Below are positions 8,931 to 17,689 of a DNA stretch of 64,000 nucleotides, in pieces; the stretch's first letter is position 1, and each line of letters starts with the position of its first letter. The position numbers were made by a program, and so were the translations under genes. Source of the DNA: Amycolatopsis taiwanensis DSM 45107 (lineage in GTDB: Bacteria > Actinomycetota > Actinomycetes > Mycobacteriales > Pseudonocardiaceae); NCBI RefSeq assembly GCF_000519205.1, contig NZ_KI912598.1:262390-326389 (forward strand), in the 5' to 3' direction. The notes below the pieces were generated by a model. It did no database searches. It saw only the letters and a program-made list of their open reading frames with translations, and was not told the origin of the DNA.

Positions 8931-10286
8931 ATGGCCGCCGAGCTGGGGGAGACGACCAACCCCAATGAGCTGATTCCTGGTGAGCCGGAACTGATCGTGA
9001 ACAACCTGCGCCGGCTGGTCGCCAACATCGACGGAATCGGTGCCGCAGGCGACGGTCTGCGAGGGATCGACCCCACACAGTGGACCGGCGATGGCGCGGA
9101 CGCGTTCCGGGAGTTGTTCGGTGAGGAACCGCCCAAGTGGTTCCAGGCGGTCGAGGTACTCAGCCGGGGCGGAAAGTCGCTTGCCGACTACGGCGACGTG
9201 CTCATCTGGGCGCAGGCCGAGGCACAGCGCGCCATCGAGATGCATACCCAGGCGGAGGCGGCGTCCCGGGCCGCTGCCGCGCAGTACAAGGCGCAAGCCC
9301 GGGTCCCCGGGCAATTCCTGTCGCCGTTCCAGGATCCAGGGAAGGCGCTCGCGCAGGACGCGCAGGCGGTCCTGGACAACGCGCGCGAGCGACTGGCGGC
9401 GGTCGGCGACCTCGCGGCGCGGGCGTTCGGCTTCAAACCCGACGGTGAAGGCGGCTATTCGAAGAAACTCGGTGACGACAAGGAGTTCGGCGCCGACAAG
9501 CGGGAGAACGACGAGGGCGGCTGGCAGACCGCCCCGGGCGGCAAGAGCTACCAGCGCGAATGGGGCACCGGCCAGTCCGAGGGGATGCTCACCGACACGG
9601 TCGGCGAGACGCTCAAGGCCCTCGGATTCGATCTACACGAGCAGACGTGGTCAGCCTCGGCCGGCGTGGACGTGGCCAGCGGCGGCCTCGAGGGAAGGTT
9701 CGAGTCCGGGCCGTGGTCGGGATCCGGCAAGGTCGAGGCTTCGGTTTTCGGAGCCGGCGCACAAGCCAGCGCGACCGTGAATGATCTCGGCATAACTGGA
9801 GCCGCGAGTGCCGAGGCATATGTGGTGAAGGACACCGCCGAGGGCAGCGTGAAACTTGGCGGTCACGCCGAAGTTTCGGGGAAGGCCGAAGCCACCGTCG
9901 GTGGGGAGGTCCACGCCAAGGGCAGCATCGGCGCGGGCGGTGCGCAGGGCAGCATAGGGGGCTTTGCCGGCGGGAAGGTCGAAACCGACCTCGGCGCCGA
10001 GGTTGCCGGTGTCAACGTCGGTTTGCACGCCGAAGCGCAGGTAGGTTTCGGGGCCGAGGCGAGTGGTCAGTTCGGAATGGGCGACGACGGCAAGTTCCAC
10101 ATCGGCGCCTCGCTCGGCCTCTCGGTCGGCATTGGCGGCAAGCTCGGTTTCGACATCGCGATCGATCCGGGGGAGGTCGTGAATACCGTGAAGGACGTCG
10201 TGCACGATGTCGGGGAGATCGCTTCCGACGTCGGACATGAGCTGACGAACGTCGCCGAGGCGGTCGGCGACTTCCTCGGCTTGTGA
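8931..10286 (+). CDS. large WxG / T7SS-signal protein with Ala/Gly-rich tail, cassette copy 2
   Basis: 451 residues, colinear with the 465-residue protein at 5902. The N-terminus AELGETTNPNELIPGEP and the W-x-G region TQWTGDGADAFRELF are conserved. The C-terminal half is again Ala/Gly-rich with near-identical landmarks (SGQFGMGDDGKFHIG, then a DPGEVV segment). The final residues FLGL match FLGF of copy 1. No toxin or enzymatic motif is seen. The strong conservation of both ends and the looser middle suggest selection on export and on the terminal segment. Confidence 0.75.
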   Translation: MAAELGETTNPNELIPGEPELIVNNLRRLVANIDGIGAAGDGLRGIDPTQWTGDGADAFRELFGEEPPKWFQAVEVLSRGGKSLADYGDVLIWAQAEAQRAIEMHTQAEAASRAAAAQYKAQARVPGQFLSPFQDPGKALAQDAQAVLDNARERLAAVGDLAARAFGFKPDGEGGYSKKLGDDKEFGADKRENDEGGWQTAPGGKSYQREWGTGQSEGMLTDTVGETLKALGFDLHEQTWSASAGVDVASGGLEGRFESGPWSGSGKVEASVFGAGAQASATVNDLGITGAASAEAYVVKDTAEGSVKLGGHAEVSGKAEATVGGEVHAKGSIGAGGAQGSIGGFAGGKVETDLGAEVAGVNVGLHAEAQVGFGAEASGQFGMGDDGKFHIGASLGLSVGIGGKLGFDIAIDPGEVVNTVKDVVHDVGEIASDVGHELTNVAEAVGDFLGL

Positions 10287-10464
10287 ACAGACACGGAGAG
10301 TTGTTCAAACACGAGAAGAGCCTGCTTGGTGACACAGCACAACGCTGCACGTGGGCGGGGAGGCGGGCGGCTATCGTGGCCAACCGGCGGCCGACGATGA
10401 GAAGTCACGGCCTGTCTGTCCGAACACGTTGGTGAATAAACACCTGACCGAGGAGAGAGAACAC

Positions 10465-10956
10465 GTGGTAGCCACCATTCCGGTGCCGATCGAGTTCTCG
10501 CTGCCCGAGGGGTGGCGATCGGTACCGCCCGACGCGGTCAACGCGGAAGAAGTGGCGTTCGTCGCGTTGCGGCCGCCCTCGCTCAAGGGATTCACGCCCA
10601 ACATCACGATCACCGGGGAGCTTCAGGACCGCGGCGTGCCGCTGAGCCAACTGGCGGATGAGGCGCTCGAAAGGCTGCGCCGGGGTGCCCCCGATGCGCA
10701 GCTCGGGCGACGCAACGAAGTCGGATCGGCCGACAACCCCGGACTCACCCAGGCGGTGCGAATGTCGCTGCTGCTCGACGACAAACCGGAGCAACTGGTG
10801 CAGCTCCAGGTGTTTCTCGGCATGCGGGACATCCGTGACGAAAGCCGGTACGCGGTTCTGCAGATCGTGCTGAGCGCTCTGGCTGAGCAATTCAGCCAGG
10901 TTGTCGGCGACTTCCAGAACTTCCTGTCGACCATCCGACCCGAAGGGGCACGATGA
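10465..10956 (+). CDS. LpqN-like / PsbP-fold protein, cassette copy 2
   Basis: 163 residues, the same length as its paralogue at 7321, with the shared start VATIPVPIEFSLPEGWRSV. The GTG at 10465 is chosen over an earlier ATG at 10351 because AGGAGAG lies seven bases upstream and the paralogue starts there. The 178-base gap before it is longer than in copy 1 (21 bases), so a separate promoter is possible. The stop overlaps the next ATG by four bases. Confidence 0.65.
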   Translation: MVATIPVPIEFSLPEGWRSVPPDAVNAEEVAFVALRPPSLKGFTPNITITGELQDRGVPLSQLADEALERLRRGAPDAQLGRRNEVGSADNPGLTQAVRMSLLLDDKPEQLVQLQVFLGMRDIRDESRYAVLQIVLSALAEQFSQVVGDFQNFLSTIRPEGAR

Positions 10957-11531
10957 GCGAGTACGCCGAGCACCTGCTCCAGCGCATCGAGGCGCTCGAC
11001 ACCGCGGCCGCGGACAACCGCCTGCGCGCCGAAACCTTTCAGGAGATGGCCGGCGAGCTGAAGGACGTCGAGGGCCGGGCCACCTCGCCCGACGGGCTGG
11101 TGACCGTGGTCGCCATGCCCGGTGGGGAGGTCAGGACGGTCACCTTCGATGACCGGATCGGTTCGCTGGCGCCGTCCTCGCTATCGGCCCTCGTCGTGCA
11201 CACGATCGCCCAGGCACAGGCGGAAGCGGCGCGGACGCAGGCGGAGGTGGTGCGGCGTGGCCTCGGGGACACCGAGCTGCTGGACCGGGTGCTCGACGCC
11301 GACGAGCGGATCTTCGGCGACCAGCGCCCGCGCGACCCCGGCCCGGCTCCGGTCGCCGTCCGCCGTCAGGAACCCGCACGAGATGACGAGTTCTTCGAGG
11401 AGTTCGACGTGCTCGACGAGCGCCCGAACGACTCGGGCCCGGCTCCGGTCGCCGTCCGCCGCCAGGAACCCGCACGGGAGAACGAGTTCTTCGAGGAGTT
11501 CGACGTGCTCGACGACAGGACGGGTCGATGA
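10953..11531 (+). CDS. YbaB/EbfC-family (EspL-like) protein with duplicated tail, cassette copy 2
   Basis: 192 residues. The YbaB-like core (VVAMPGGEVRTVTFDD) matches the 158-residue paralogue. The C-terminal 32-residue segment containing GPAPVAVRRQEPAR and EFFEEFDVLD occurs twice in tandem, from a 96-bp duplication at 11333-11515. The acidic/aromatic tail is thus present in one copy in the first cassette and two here, which suggests a functional short linear motif. Its stop overlaps the next start (ATGA), linking it to the membrane protein gene. Confidence 0.75.
   Translation: MSEYAEHLLQRIEALDTAAADNRLRAETFQEMAGELKDVEGRATSPDGLVTVVAMPGGEVRTVTFDDRIGSLAPSSLSALVVHTIAQAQAEAARTQAEVVRRGLGDTELLDRVLDADERIFGDQRPRDPGPAPVAVRRQEPARDDEFFEEFDVLDERPNDSGPAPVAVRRQEPARENEFFEEFDVLDDRTGR
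11333..11515 (+). repeat. 96-bp tandem duplication inside the YbaB-like gene
   Basis: Two copies starting at 11333 and 11429 share about 87 well-matched bases, including GGCTCCGGTCGCCGTCCGCC and GAGTTCTTCGAGGAGTTCGA. The period is 96 bases, so the reading frame is kept and 32 residues are repeated. Confidence 0.85.
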
Positions 11532-12244
11532 GTACCGGAGCGATCATCGCGCTGGCCGGCGGCGGGACTCTCCTGGTGGCCGCCGGCTTGATCTGGATGG
11601 TCCTCTGGCTCCGCCGGTCATATCTCGCCGAGGAGAAGGTCTCGCTCGCACGGCTCCACGAGGAGCTGCCGAAGCGAGGCTGGACCTTCGCGGAGCGCGA
11701 CGACTCGATCCTCGAGTTTTGCAACCGGCAATACCGGGACTACTACCGGCCCAATCCGTTTCAGCCGTTCGTCGGGCCGCCGAAGGTAAAAGCCGCACGC
11801 AACGTGATCACTGGAATCCACCGGGGGAGGCCGTTTCTCGCCGCGGTGCTGGACTCCTACTTCCGTGGGGAACACGCGGCGCTCCGGTGCATCTGGGTCC
11901 GCACGCCCGCGATCCGTCCGGGGCTGAGCGTGCACCGGGCTCCTGCACTGGCGAGCACGGTGAACACCGCCCTGGGCTGGACCATTCGCTCCGGCGATCC
12001 GGAATTAGACCGGAAGTTCCAGATCAGCGCCGACGACGAGGCTTTTGCGGCGATAGTGCTCAACCCCGCGTTGACTCGGTTCTTGCTGGCCGACGAGCGG
12101 GAGTTCCGGGGATTCCAGCTTGTCGGTGACCAATTCGACGTCATGGACCCCATTAATGATCACCGTGATCCCGCGGAGCTGATCCCGGCCTTGGATCTGC
12201 GCTGTGACATCCTCGACCGAATTCCATCCAACGCCTGGGCTTAG
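11528..12244 (+). CDS. membrane-anchored protein of unknown function
   Basis: 238 residues. One N-terminal transmembrane helix (about residues 5-28, IIALAGGGTLLVAAGLIWMV) is followed by LRRS and a soluble domain of about 205 residues, presumably cytoplasmic by the positive-inside rule. I do not recognise the family. Acidic and aromatic residues are spread throughout, and the C-terminus ends DRIPSNAWA. Its start overlaps the YbaB-like stop, so it probably belongs to the same transcript as the second ESX-like cassette. It could be a cassette-linked membrane partner. Confidence 0.7.
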   Translation: MSTGAIIALAGGGTLLVAAGLIWMVLWLRRSYLAEEKVSLARLHEELPKRGWTFAERDDSILEFCNRQYRDYYRPNPFQPFVGPPKVKAARNVITGIHRGRPFLAAVLDSYFRGEHAALRCIWVRTPAIRPGLSVHRAPALASTVNTALGWTIRSGDPELDRKFQISADDEAFAAIVLNPALTRFLLADEREFRGFQLVGDQFDVMDPINDHRDPAELIPALDLRCDILDRIPSNAWA

Positions 12245-12256
12245 GAGATTTTCCCC

Positions 12257-12583
12257 ATGTTCTCCATTGTTCGGACTATTGTGGCGGCGGTCTTCATCGG
12301 CGCCGCTCTCACCGGATGCACGGTGAAGGTGGGCACCACTGATCCGATCGTCGACAAGACCAATCTGGAACAGAGTATTTCTGACCAGTTGCAGAAGAGC
12401 TATGGGCAGCGGCCGGACGCGATCGAATGCCCGGGATCGATCAAGGCGGCACCCGGGCAGAGCGCTCGTTGCGTCCTCAGCGATGGAGCGGCGAAGTACG
12501 GTCTCACCGTCACCATCACGTCGTACGACAAGGGGAAGACCTCCTACAACGTGCAGGTCGACGACCACCCGATGGCCGGGTGA
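12257..12583 (+). CDS. DUF4333-type lipoprotein
   Basis: 108 residues. The lipobox L-T-G-C at residues 19-22 follows a hydrophobic signal (IVAAVFIGAALTG), so it is a predicted lipoprotein at the outer face of the membrane. Two later cysteines (IECPG and ARCVL) and the spacing of VTITSYD fit the actinobacterial DUF4333 domain. The ATG has AGGAG upstream. It ends the ESX-like cluster; its stop is directly adjacent to the stop of the convergent IclR gene, leaving no terminator space. Confidence 0.75.
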   Translation: MFSIVRTIVAAVFIGAALTGCTVKVGTTDPIVDKTNLEQSISDQLQKSYGQRPDAIECPGSIKAAPGQSARCVLSDGAAKYGLTVTITSYDKGKTSYNVQVDDHPMAG

Positions 12584-13360
12584 TCACGCGCTGAGGTCGG
12601 CCTCGGCGAGGTGGGTGGACAGCGTGGCGGCGACCCGCTGGACGACCGGGGCGATGCGGCCGACCGCCTCCTTGGTGAGCCGGCCTTCCGGTCCGGAGAC
12701 CGAGACGGCCGCCGGTGCCGGGGTGTTGGTCAGTGGCACCGCGACACAGCGGACGCCGAGTTCCTGCTCGCTTTCGTCGACGGCGTAACCCTGTTTGGCG
12801 ACCTTGGCCAGGTGCCGTAGCAGCGCTTCCGCGTCGGTGTAGGTGTGTTCGGTGTACGCGGGCATGCCGGTCCTCATCAGCAGGCCGCGCACCTCATCGG
12901 AGGGGAGTTGCGACAGGATCGCCTTGCCCACTCCGGTGCCGTGCGGCAGCACGCGGCGGCCCACCTCGGTGAACATGCGCATCGAGTGCTTCGACGGCAC
13001 CTGCGCGACATAGACGACCTCGTCCCGCTCCAGCACCGCGAGGTTGGCGGTTTCGCCGACCTTGTCGACCAGTTCGGCCAGCAACGGTCGCGCCCACGCG
13101 CCGAACTGCATGGTCGCGTTCTCGCCCAGCCGGATGAGCCGGGCGCCGAGTGCGTAGCGCCGGTTCGTGTTCTGCCGCACGTAACCCAGGGCCACCAGGG
13201 TGCGGATCAGCCGGTGAATGGTGGGCATCGGCAGGCCCGAACCGGTCGCCAGTTCGGACAGGCTCGCTTCGCCACCGGTGTCGGCGAGCAATTCCAGAAG
13301 TTCGAAGGCTCGCCGGAGTGACTGGACACTCCCGTCGCGACCACCCTTCTCGTCAGCCAC
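12584..13360 (-). CDS. IclR-family transcriptional regulator (AllR-like)
   Basis: 258 residues. An N-terminal winged helix (SLSELATGSGLPMPTIHRLIRTL) is followed by the IclR effector domain with LPHGTGVGKAILSQL and AVSVSGPEGRL. The GTG at 13360 has GAGG about nine bases upstream. Longer antisense readings through the divergent malate synthase gene are artefacts. In Streptomyces the IclR protein AllR represses allantoin and malate synthase genes; the divergent aceB and nearby allantoin genes make the same role likely here, as inference. A candidate operator lies at 13385-13399. Confidence 0.9.
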   Translation of the reverse strand: MADEKGGRDGSVQSLRRAFELLELLADTGGEASLSELATGSGLPMPTIHRLIRTLVALGYVRQNTNRRYALGARLIRLGENATMQFGAWARPLLAELVDKVGETANLAVLERDEVVYVAQVPSKHSMRMFTEVGRRVLPHGTGVGKAILSQLPSDEVRGLLMRTGMPAYTEHTYTDAEALLRHLAKVAKQGYAVDESEQELGVRCVAVPLTNTPAPAAVSVSGPEGRLTKEAVGRIAPVVQRVAATLSTHLAEADLSA

Positions 13361-13384
13361 CCAGGTCAACTCCTCGCGTTGAGC

Positions 13385-13399
13385 TTCCGCTATGCAGAA
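13385..13399. promoter_or_regulatory. candidate IclR/AllR operator
   Basis: TTCCGCTATGCAGAA is a near-perfect inverted repeat (TTC-C-GC / GC-A-GAA around TAT) in the 96-base gap between the divergent IclR and malate synthase genes. IclR proteins commonly bind such 15-bp palindromes. Binding is inferred. Confidence 0.5.
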
Positions 13400-13456
13400 A
13401 CTATAGTCCGAGATGTAAAACCGTACGGACGTCTTTCCAGAACACAGGAGTGTCGC

Positions 13457-15031
13457 ATGTCTGAAGTCCAGGTGGTCGGCGGCTCGACGGAGCGCGGCGA
13501 CGAAATCCTGACGAAGGGGGCCCTGGAGTTCCTGGCCGGCCTGCACGACAACTTCGCGGCGCGCCGTGACGAGCTTCTCCTGGCTCGTGGCAAGCGCCGC
13601 GAGGAGGCCAAACGTACCGGTCGGCTGGACTTCCTGCCGGAGACCAAGCAGGTCCGCGAGTCCGAGTGGCGGGTCGCCGAGGCGCCGGCCGCGCTGCGCG
13701 ACCGCCGGGTCGAGATCACCGGCCCCACCGAACGCAAGATGACCATCAACGCGCTCAACTCCGGCGCGAAGGTGTGGCTGGCCGACTTCGAGGACGCCAA
13801 CACGCCGCACTGGGCCAACGTCGTCGGCGGTCAGGTCAACCTGCACGACGCGATCCGTGGCACCATCGCGCTCGACTCGAACGGCAAGCACTACGCGCTG
13901 CGCGACGACATCGACCGGGCGACCATCGTGGTCCGCCCGCGTGGCTGGCATCTGGACGAGCGCAACCTCACCTTCGGCGGCCGTAAGGGAGTGGGCGCCC
14001 TCGTCGACTTCGGCCTCTACTTCTTCCACAATGCCCGTGAGCTGCTCCAGCGCGGCTCGGGCCCGTACTTCTACCTGCCCAAGATGGAAAGCCACCTCGA
14101 GGCGCGGCTGTGGAACGACGTGTTCACCTACGCCGAAAAGACGCTCGGCATCGAGCACGGCACCATCCGCGCGACCGTGCTGATCGAGACCATCCCGGCC
14201 GCCTTCGAGATGGAGGAGATCCTCTACGAGCTGCGCGAACACGCCTCGGGCCTGAACGCCGGCCGGTGGGACTACCTGTTCAGCATCATCAAGTATTTCC
14301 GGGACGCGGGCGAGAAATTCGTCCTGCCCGACCGCAACAGCGTCACCATGACGGCTCCGTTCATGCGCGCCTACACCGAGCTGCTGGTGCGCACCTGCCA
14401 CAAGCGCGGCGCGTTCGCGATCGGCGGGATGGCGGCGTTCATCCCCAGCAAGGACCCCGAGATCAACGAGCAGGCGTTCGCGAAGGTCCACGACGACAAG
14501 GCGCGTGAGGCCGGGGACGGGTTCGACGGGTCCTGGGTCGCGCACCCCGGCATGGTGGCGTTGTGCCGCGAGGAGTTCGACAAGGTGCTCGGTGACCGGC
14601 CGAACCAGCTCGAGCGCACCCGCGACGAGGTGAGCGTGACCGCCGAGGAGTTGCTCAACATCGCCGCCACCGAGGGCCAGGCGACCGAGGCGGGTCTGCG
14701 TAGCGCGGTCGACGTCGGCGTCCGGTACCTGGCCTCCTGGCTCGGTGGCAACGGCGCGGCGGCGATCCACAACCTGATGGAGGACGCCGCGACCGCCGAG
14801 ATCTCGCGGTCCCAGGTCTGGCAGTGGGTCCGCAACGGCGTCGAGCTGTCGAACGGCGTCAAGGTCACCGAGGAGCTGGTGCGCACCGTGCTCGCCGAGG
14901 TGCGCAAGGAACTGGACGGCGTGGTCCCCGCCGACCTGCTCGGCCCGGCGGTCGAGCTGTTCGAGGAGGTCGCGCTCGCCGACGAGTTCCCCGACTTCCT
15001 GACTCTTCCGGCCTACGAGCGGATTTCCTGA
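13457..15031 (+). CDS. aceB: malate synthase A
   Basis: 524 residues. The enzyme condenses glyoxylate with acetyl-CoA to malate. The conserved region GPTERKMTINALNSGAKVWL with ADFEDANTPHW and the ETIPAAFEMEEILYEL stretch are typical of the A-type enzyme. The ATG at 13457 has AGGAG six bases upstream; a TTG at 13379 lies within the operator region. It is divergent from the IclR gene and followed after seven bases by the aldolase-like gene. In this setting it probably drains glyoxylate from allantoin breakdown rather than serving only acetate growth. Confidence 0.95.
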   Translation: MSEVQVVGGSTERGDEILTKGALEFLAGLHDNFAARRDELLLARGKRREEAKRTGRLDFLPETKQVRESEWRVAEAPAALRDRRVEITGPTERKMTINALNSGAKVWLADFEDANTPHWANVVGGQVNLHDAIRGTIALDSNGKHYALRDDIDRATIVVRPRGWHLDERNLTFGGRKGVGALVDFGLYFFHNARELLQRGSGPYFYLPKMESHLEARLWNDVFTYAEKTLGIEHGTIRATVLIETIPAAFEMEEILYELREHASGLNAGRWDYLFSIIKYFRDAGEKFVLPDRNSVTMTAPFMRAYTELLVRTCHKRGAFAIGGMAAFIPSKDPEINEQAFAKVHDDKAREAGDGFDGSWVAHPGMVALCREEFDKVLGDRPNQLERTRDEVSVTAEELLNIAATEGQATEAGLRSAVDVGVRYLASWLGGNGAAAIHNLMEDAATAEISRSQVWQWVRNGVELSNGVKVTEELVRTVLAEVRKELDGVVPADLLGPAVELFEEVALADEFPDFLTLPAYERIS

Positions 15032-15038
15032 TTGCGCC

Positions 15039-16235
15039 ATGTCCGGCCGGCTCACCGAGGAAACCTATGCGAGCGCTGACGCGCGACTGTCCGAAGTAGA
15101 CGCGCGGGTGGCGGCGCGCTATCCGGGTGAGCCGGCCGGCCGGCAACCGGTGCACACGGTTTATGTTCCGGCGCACCGGTTTTCCGCCGACCTCGTCACG
15201 AGGTGGGGAGAGCAGGCCGGCCGGGTCTTCGCCGACCACGGCGAGCGGCTCGGCCTCCCCGGCGAGATCGCCGAGCGGGTGCGCCGCAAACTCGGCGTCG
15301 AACCGATCGAGGACCTGCGCATCGACTTCGAGGACGGCTACGGCGACCCCGGCGACGAGGCCGAGGACGCCGCCGCGCTGGCCTGCGCCAAGGCGCTCTC
15401 CGGCTCGTCGGCCCCGCTGCCCCCGTTCACCGGTATCCGGTTCAAGAGCTTCGAGCGGCTCACCCGGCGGCGCGGGATCCGCACCCTGGACGTGTTCCTG
15501 GACGGGCTGGGCGGCGAACTGCCGCCCGGTTTCGTGGTGACGCTGCCGAAGGTGACGGCGGTCGAGCAGGTCGCCGTCGCGGCGGAGGTGCTCGCTCGTC
15601 TTGAAGATGCCTATGCCTTACCCGTGGGCGCCCTGCGGTTCGAGGTGCAGATCGAAACGTCCCAGTCCATCGTGGGCACAGACGGCGCGCTGGCGGCGGC
15701 CCGGATCATCCGGGCCGCCGGCGGCCGGTGCGCCGGGCTGCATTTCGGCACCTACGACTACACGGCCGGGCTGGGTATCGCCGCCGCGTACCAGAGCATG
15801 GAGCACCCCGCGGCCGACTTCGCGAAGGCGGTCATGCAGGTCGCTGCCGCCGGGACCGGGGTGCGCCTGTCGGACGGTTCGACGAACCGCCTCCCGGTCG
15901 GCGACGACCTGCAGGCGGCCTGGCGCGAGCATCTCCGGCTGGTCCGCCGGTCCCTGGAGCGCGGCTTCTACCAGGGCTGGGACCTGCACCCCCACCAGTT
16001 GCCCACCCGCTTCGCCGCCACCTACGCCTTCTTCCGGGACGGCGTCGACTCGGCGGCCAAACGAATCCGCGACTACGCCGAGCAGACCGAAAGCGGGGTG
16101 CTCGACGAGCCCGCGACCGCCCAAGCGCTCGCGGTGTTCCTCCTGCGTGGCCTCGATTGCGGCGCCCTCGACGAGGACGAGCTGCCCCTGGACCGCCCCC
16201 GGTTGCACGCCTACGCCCGCCGTCAGACCGTGTGA
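15039..16235 (+). CDS. DUF6986-type aldolase (HpcH/HpaI/citrate-lyase-like TIM barrel)
   Basis: 398 residues. It has a TIM-barrel pattern with acidic metal-site candidates in EDLRIDFEDGYGDPGDEAED and in the later VQIETSQSIVG strand, and the TYDYTAGLGI segment. This is the citrate-lyase beta/HpcH-like superfamily that also contains malate synthase G-like folds. The reaction is unknown. It is almost certainly co-transcribed with aceB, so a C2/C3 acid such as glyoxylate or a ureido-acid is a reasonable guess. The 3' end overlaps the convergent PucR gene by 13 bases. Confidence 0.8.
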   Translation: MSGRLTEETYASADARLSEVDARVAARYPGEPAGRQPVHTVYVPAHRFSADLVTRWGEQAGRVFADHGERLGLPGEIAERVRRKLGVEPIEDLRIDFEDGYGDPGDEAEDAAALACAKALSGSSAPLPPFTGIRFKSFERLTRRRGIRTLDVFLDGLGGELPPGFVVTLPKVTAVEQVAVAAEVLARLEDAYALPVGALRFEVQIETSQSIVGTDGALAAARIIRAAGGRCAGLHFGTYDYTAGLGIAAAYQSMEHPAADFAKAVMQVAAAGTGVRLSDGSTNRLPVGDDLQAAWREHLRLVRRSLERGFYQGWDLHPHQLPTRFAATYAFFRDGVDSAAKRIRDYAEQTESGVLDEPATAQALAVFLLRGLDCGALDEDELPLDRPRLHAYARRQTV

Positions 16236-17671
16236 AGCGCGAGGTAGACGTCCACCTGCGTCGGGAAGTCGGTGAGATCGAGTCCGAGCACCGCGGAGGC
16301 GCGAGTTATGCGGTAGCGCAAGGTGTTGACGTGGACGTGCAGAGCCTTGGCCGCCGCTGTGGGGGACCCCGAGTGTTCGAGGAAGACCCGTACGGTCCGG
16401 ACGAGATCGGTGCCCTGCGCCGCGTCGTAGGCCAGCAGCGGGCCGAGGACGCGGTCCCGGACCGTGCGGCGCAGCTCGTCCGGCGCGCCCGCGACCAGGA
16501 GCCGGTGCACGGCGACGTCCGCGGCGGCGACCACGCCGATCCGATCGCCTCGCCGGGCCGCGACCTCGGCCGCGTGGCGCGCTTCCTGGCTCGCGCCGTG
16601 CAGCCCGTCGACCGTCACCGGGCCGCCGATGCCGACGAAGACCCGGGAAAACCCGGCCACACCGGCCAAAGTGGACAAGACGTTCGCCGCCTCGGACGGC
16701 CACTCCCGCGGCCAGTTCCCGGTGTCTTCGACCACCGCGTACGCCTCGTCGCCTTCCTCGGCCAGCATCGCGTTCGAATCGCCCAGCACCTCGCCGAGTA
16801 GCTCCCTGGCGAGGTCGCCGTCGTCGGGGGTGCGCGCGAGCAGCACTCGGACGGGCACACGTAGCCCGGTCGCGGCGAACGCTTCGGCGGGATCCCCACC
16901 GCCACCGGCGAGTAGCCGGAACAGCGGCTGGGCGACCCGGTCGCCGATCCGCCGGACCTGTTCGGCGCGGGCCCGGACCAGGCCGGCCAGCCCGGCCAGT
17001 TCCTCGGCGAGCCCCGGCGACCACGAGCCCGCCCGCACCACCAGCCGCCATGGCACCCGGAACCGGCCGCGGACCGGCAGGATCGCGTAGGCGCTCGTGT
17101 CGGTCCGTCCGGTGCGGCGGTCCGGCACGAACCCGGGCGGCGCGCCCGGTTCGGTGCCGGCGACGACCCGGTCACCCGACAGCACCCAGCACGGCGCGCC
17201 GAGTTCGAGCGCACCCTGCCGCAGCAGCTCGGCCAGCGACGTTCCCTCGGCCGCCTCGAGCAGTCGCCGGTGCGCGCCGTCGGGCGCGCTGTCCCGGCCG
17301 GCCGCCAGCGCCAGCACCACGCGTTCGGTGATCACCGCGAACGACAGGTCGGCCGGCACCTCCAGCAGGGGGATCCGGTGACGCATGCAGGCCTGGATCA
17401 CGTCGTCGGGAAGGCCGCCGGTGTCCGCGCCGGACGCGGCGAGCGCCGCCACCCCGGCCCGAGCCAGCGCGCCCACGAACCGCTCGGCGTCCCCCGGCTC
17501 CCGCCACCACAGCAGGCCGCTGAGCACCAACTCGCCCGCGGAGACGTAGCGGCTCGGATCGGGCAGTTCGGTGACGTAGATCCGGCTGACTTCGCGCCCG
17601 GTCAACCCGGAGCCGGTGCGCAGCCGCAACCCGAGCTCCGGAATCGCCAGGACGCTTTGAACTGTTGTCAT
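16223..17671 (-). CDS. PucR-family purine catabolism regulator
   Basis: 482 residues. Residues 1-125 match the PucR sensory domain (VLAIPELGLRLRTG and the GELVLSGLLW region). A GGDEF-like central part follows, then the C-terminal PucR/CdaR helix-turn-helix (SPTAAAKALHVHVNTLRYRI). Members regulate purine catabolism in Bacillus and Actinobacteria. It is divergent from the xanthine dehydrogenase operon across about 300 bases, so control of that operon is likely. The ATG at 17671 is preferred to a TTG three codons upstream. Confidence 0.9.
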   Translation of the reverse strand: MTTVQSVLAIPELGLRLRTGSGLTGREVSRIYVTELPDPSRYVSAGELVLSGLLWWREPGDAERFVGALARAGVAALAASGADTGGLPDDVIQACMRHRIPLLEVPADLSFAVITERVVLALAAGRDSAPDGAHRRLLEAAEGTSLAELLRQGALELGAPCWVLSGDRVVAGTEPGAPPGFVPDRRTGRTDTSAYAILPVRGRFRVPWRLVVRAGSWSPGLAEELAGLAGLVRARAEQVRRIGDRVAQPLFRLLAGGGGDPAEAFAATGLRVPVRVLLARTPDDGDLARELLGEVLGDSNAMLAEEGDEAYAVVEDTGNWPREWPSEAANVLSTLAGVAGFSRVFVGIGGPVTVDGLHGASQEARHAAEVAARRGDRIGVVAAADVAVHRLLVAGAPDELRRTVRDRVLGPLLAYDAAQGTDLVRTVRVFLEHSGSPTAAAKALHVHVNTLRYRITRASAVLGLDLTDFPTQVDVYLALHTV

Positions 17672-17689
17672 CTTTTTCAAAGAACGGGT

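Noticed and set aside
13400..15055. A very long minus-strand frame that runs antisense to malate synthase and joins the IclR gene.
   Set aside because: Only its last 258 codons resemble a protein family (IclR). The rest is the high-GC antisense of aceB, rich in Gly/Val/Arg without motifs.
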